A stretch of 64,000 nt of DNA, taken from positions 4,655,907 to 4,719,906 of the forward strand of contig CM076668.1 in NCBI GenBank assembly GCA_038496675.1. Direction: 5' to 3'. A program made the translations under genes and the position numbers. Positions 59,781-64,000 of the stretch are shown here, piece by piece (the first letter of the stretch is position 1; the number at the start of each line of letters is the position of its first letter). The DNA comes from Rachycentron canadum. Taxonomy: Eukaryota > Chordata > Actinopteri > Carangiformes > Rachycentridae. The notes under the pieces are model-generated. The model was not told the origin of the DNA. It was given only the letters and a program-made list of their open reading frames with translations, and did not search any database.

Positions 59781-62700
59781 ATGGGGAGATGGACGTTACA
59801 TCTCTCAGTGGGACTGGCCCTCCTCCTGGCCGCCCTGCTGACCCTCTGTCATGCTGAAGGTGAGGAAGACTCATGGATCTAATCTTATTTCTCCATGACA
59901 TTTGTTTTATGTGCAGACGAGAACCTGAACAACGCAGTTAATGTGAAACCATAGTTTTATTTACAGTTTTTAGTCAGTTCATTTACAGTAAATGTTCAGT
60001 CAGTGAAATCTGGGGCTTTACTGGTTTCAGTGTTTTCTTTGGTAACACGTTGGACTATTGATCAGTGAAACAAGCAACCGTTTGATATACACTACATACA
60101 GTGAATGATATTAAATCATATATTTTTATGTCTATTTATTGCTGTGTCTTTTTTACACCACCTGTAAAAACCCCACACCTCTTCCCACAGCGAACCACTG
60201 CTTTGCTGCCAGGGCCAAGACCTGCTCAGAGTGTCTGCAGGCATGGACAGGCTGCGCCTACTGCCCTGATGAGGTGAGAGCAGCAACAGCAGAGGGAGAG
60301 CTCGTACTTCAATTCAAATCTTTATTATCTTTTATACATTTGAACCTTCACACTTGAAAGAAATGTCATCATTTCATCACAACTGGATAAAACTTTCCCA
60401 CCGTCTCAGTCCTGGTATGCCAGCTTAGAGCCGCAAATATATTCAAACAGAAATGTGTCTGAGGACTGTCTGCACTGACTGTCTGTATTGACAGCCTGCA
60501 CTGATCGTGTACAACAACTGTCTGCTGTGACTGTCTTCAGCCATCTCTCACAGTAGGATGCATGTTAGCCAATCTGACAGTAGAATAGTAGACTCTACAA
60601 TAGACTGGAGGGACTGAGCAGATCTGCATTGAGTTTAATAAACTGGATCCACATCCTTAGAGTTATGTTATACGGTGAAGTACTGGTGACCCTTGTATCA
60701 GTGTAAATAGAGCGTTCATTCATGTTTTTACATCTAATGGACAATAAGGTTTTATCTTTCAATGGTTGATGAGGTCATGCTCTGTCTCACTGATGAAGAG
60801 TTGACCCTCGCACAGGTAGACTGACTGTCACCTGACTGACCAACCTTCCTCTTCACAGACCTTTAACGGCCCTCGCTGTGACCTGTATGAGAACATCCTT
60901 GCCCACGGCTGTAGTGCGGCGGCAATCATCACAGCTGCCAGCAGTTTGAGGATGGAGAGGGTGAGACACCATCAATCTCATTTCTCTGACAATCGCTCCT
61001 GGTTGTACGTTTTAACTTGAACCTCCCTCTGTGCTTCCTCCTCTCGTTGCCCAGGCTGCAGTGATCAACACCAAGCTGCAGCAGTCTCAGGTGTTTCCAC
61101 AGATGATGAGCATGACCTTCCTGCCAGGAGAGGAGAAGATGGTGGACATGGAGGTGTTTGCTCCAACCAAAGGTCCCCTGGATCTCTACATTTTGATGGA
61201 CTTCTCCAACTCCATGGCTGACGATCTGAATAACTTGAAGAGGATGGGTAAAGAGCTGGGTGAGCAGCATCAGATCTGTGGTGTGTTGTGGTGACTGTGT
61301 TCGGGTGTGAGAGCAGAACTGATGAGCTATGTTTCCTGCAGCTTTGTTGGTGGGAAAGCTGTCAGATGATTACACCATTGGCTTCGGGAAGTTTGTGGAC
61401 AAAGTGATTGAACCCCAGACTGATATGAGACCTGCCAAGTAAGAAAGATCATGTGACTGAAATAAGTTTAGCTGCTATGTAGAGCGGTCTTATCTGAACA
61501 TCCTCTCTCTCTCCTTCTCTGCTCAGACTCAAAGAGCCGTGGCACAACAGTGACCCTCCCTTCTCTTTCCAAAATGTCATCCAACTCACGAAAAACTTAA
61601 CGTTCTTCAACGATAGGCTGCGTCATGAGAGAATATCTGGCAACCTGGATGCCCCTGAAGGAGGCTTTGATGCCATCCTGCAGGCTGCAGTCTGTAGGGT
61701 AAGTGAGATCGATTCCATGAGCTGTACCAGACCAGCAGGTGAAGGTGGTGGAGCTTTAGAGGCTAAAAGGACAAGACACTAAGACATCACTCCATATGAA
61801 TGTTGACTCATCACTACAAAAGCTGATAGTATTCACAGTCTAATCATATTAATATTGTCTTTCTTGGTCATGGTGCATTTTTTCTTTGCTTAAAACAACA
61901 GTCAATAATACAAAAGAAAAAGCAAAAAAGGAAGAAAAAAACGAGGGGGGGGGCTGCGATTCATGTGTTCTTTCAAGGACAGATCCCAATCTTATTGCCT
62001 TGGAAGAAAAAAAGGGGGGGGGGGGAATGAAAGAAAGAAACTAGAAAAAGATGTTTTACCTGTGTTCTCCGTCCAGGATAAGATTGGGTGGAGAAACCAC
62101 AGCACTCACCTCCTGGTCTTCTCCACGGAGTCGGCCTTCCACTACGAGTCCGACGGCGCCAACGTGCTGTCAGGCATCCTGAAGCGCAACGATGAGCGCT
62201 GCCACCTGGACGCAGATGGCAAATACACAGAGGATATAAACCAGGATTACCCCTCCATACCTACACTTGTGCGTCTGCTGGGCAAACACAACATCATCCC
62301 CATCTTTGCGGTCACCAACCACTCCTACACCTACTACACGGTTTGTGGCACCAGTTCTTCCTCAGAGTCATGGCATTAGGGGTTAAAGTTCAGACTTTTT
62401 ATGGGTTTGATTTTTGTGCTGTGTAGGAACTCCAGAAGTATTTCCCCATTGCTGAGGTCGGTCTGCTGCAGGAAGATTCATCCAACATCCTGCAGGTCAT
62501 GGAGACAGCCTTTAAGGTAAAACTCACTCCGCCAACTGGAGGAGAGTCTTTAGAGACTTCTGTCAGCTGACGCTCTTATGTCCTCCACAGAGTATCCGCT
62601 CTAAGATGAGTATTCGTGCAGAGGACAGACCCAAGGCCTTTGACACTTATTTCCTGACTGAGAAAAGAGTAAAAGCAGAATATGGAGCCTTTGAATTCAA

Positions 62701-64000
62701 GCCTGGAGCCATCGTAAGAGAAAACACACTCACAACCAACTACATACACGCCCAATATCTGTGAAGTATACACTCGAAGGAAAGTTCAACGTCTCATCAC
62801 ATAAAGTCATAAATGTGACAATAGGCTGTCTCAATCTGCCAGATACTAAAGAACCTTCATCTGGCTCTGATCTATATATAACCATCATCATCATCAGTCT
62901 GTCAACACAGGTTCACTTCTCAGCGTAACTGACATCAAATCAATAACGAGTGTGTGTGTGTCTGTGTCTGTGTGTGTCCAGGGCAAGTTCAAGATGCACC
63001 TTAAAGCCCAGCGGATGATTAATAACAATCCGGTCTGTCAGGTGGATGGGAATGAGAAGGAGGGGTTGATAAGGGTCAAACCTACAACCTTTAACGCTGC
63101 GGTGAACATTAAGGCCTCGGTCCTGTGTCCGACCTGCGACTGTGAGAAGGTAAATACACACACATTAACCCTGAAGAACACACAAGATGGGCCATGCTGC
63201 CCCAGCTGTCTACTCCATGGGTGGTTGGGCTGGGGCTCCCTGACGTGCCTCCCCTTGCCCTCTGGTGCGGTCTCTCCCCCACCCCTACATTATTATTATT
63301 ATTATTATCAACTAGTCTATGTGCATGTAAATGTATGACAACATTCTACTATTTTCACCTTCATTTTAATAACATTAAGCAACATTTATTTTATTATTAT
63401 ATAATTATCATTTTTATTATTGTTAACACCCACACACCCTAAAATCTGTGTGCAAGTGTATAAAACCTTATATACATACTTATTTTTTGGGTTTTTTTTA
63501 TTAGGTCTTATGGTCACAGTGTGCTTTGTCATTTGTCACATTTTATCACCAATGAAAAAAAAAAAAAACAGAAGCACACATGAGTTTATCTGAGGCCTGT
63601 GGTAGATTCATCCCAGTGTCTGTGTCATCTTCCTCCAGACTGCCAAACGTAAAGATCCCAGGTGCCATGGTAATGGAGACCTTGTGTGTGGGAAGTGTCG
63701 CTGCTTTGATGGCTGGTGAGACTTAAATCATTGATTCTTATTAAGCCTCTGTATGTTTGAGTTCTCTGAGTCTGAGTCTGTCTCCATGTGTCCTTCAGGC
63801 TCGGAGCGTTCTGCAACTGCTCAGCCAGCACCTCAGCTCTGGACACCAGCCAGTGTATTGGTCCTAACATGACGGAGCCCTGCTCAGGAAACGGAGACTG
63901 TCTGGCATGTGGAACCTGTGTTTGCTACAACCCAGACAAGTTTGAAGGGCCCTACTGTCAGTACGACAAGACCCAGTGCCCACGATTCGGAGGCTTCCTC
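59781..64000 (+). CDS. itgb4: Integrin beta-4, first 12 coding exons (runs off the window)
   Basis: The beta subunit of the alpha6-beta4 laminin receptor of hemidesmosomes. Exons: 59781-59859, 60191-60273, 60859-60960, 61055-61259, 61342-61438, 61527-61698, 62077-62340, 62427-62516, 62591-62713, 62982-63149, 63639-63715, 63799-64000 onward. All junctions are GT-AG and in frame: 554 residues visible. Signal peptide 1-26 (hydrophobic GLALLLAALLTLCHAE); PSI domain from about 27 (CFAARAKTCSEC, GCAYCPDE); beta-I domain with the MIDAS motif DFSNS at 137-141, then SDDYTIGFGKFVDKV, GNLDAPEGGFDAIL and LLVFSTESAFHYESDGANVL; cysteine-rich EGF-like repeats from about 455 (CHGNGDLVCGKCRC). These match beta-4 rather than other integrin betas. 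The ATG at 59781 is chosen because it opens the signal peptide seven bases after an acceptor. The transmembrane and long cytoplasmic parts lie beyond the right edge. Confidence 0.96.

Noticed and set aside
59525..59857. 110-residue ORF overlapping the itgb4 first coding exon, including MDVTSLSGTGPPPG
   Set aside because: Wrong frame; the MGRWTLHLS frame gives a signal peptide that joins in frame to the PSI-domain exon.

Overview
This window is vertebrate nuclear DNA, almost certainly from a teleost fish. The genes have many short exons with GT-AG introns, and their proteins align to human orthologues. The intergenic DNA holds (CA)n microsatellites, a Tc1-like remnant, a LINE remnant and other fish-type dispersed repeats. 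There is no operon, phage, CRISPR or other prokaryotic structure. Gene names come from recalled vertebrate family sequences; no database was searched. The species is not determined.

Layout, left to right. 1-6512 (minus): first coding exon and part of intron 1 of spag9 (JIP4). 8134-14100 (minus): daglb, a diacylglycerol lipase, 15 visible coding exons, with one short exon probably lost in an assembly gap. 15922-15993 (plus): tRNA-Gln(CTG). 16169-18497 (plus): mrpl58/ICT1, six exons. 18859-18930 (minus): initiator tRNA-Met. 19275-19347 (minus): tRNA-Arg(TCG). 22446-26521 (minus): cdr2l, six coding exons. 34938-35730 and 36722-37159 (plus): two tandem single-pass microproteins, smim5 and a smim6-like gene. 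38833-51809 (plus): sap30bp, ten exons. 59781-64000 (plus): the first 12 coding exons of itgb4, cut by the window end.

The set cdr2l, mrpl58, smim5, smim6, sap30bp and itgb4 matches a block I recall on human 17q25.1. spag9 (human 17q21) and daglb (human 7p22) are joined to it here. The genes do not form one pathway. They cover JNK/kinesin scaffolding, 2-AG synthesis, mitochondrial ribosome rescue, a Purkinje/onconeural coiled-coil protein, small membrane proteins, transcription/RNA processing and hemidesmosome adhesion.

Nothing here supports a wholly new biological system. The points most worth a second look are the tandem microprotein genes; a GGQH variant of the release motif in mrpl58; a transposon nested in a Tc1 remnant with a recognisable target duplication in mrpl58 intron 1; a GT microsatellite filling sap30bp intron 7 from its donor site; consensus CRE palindromes just upstream of two start codons; and two assembly gaps, one of which probably hides a daglb exon.
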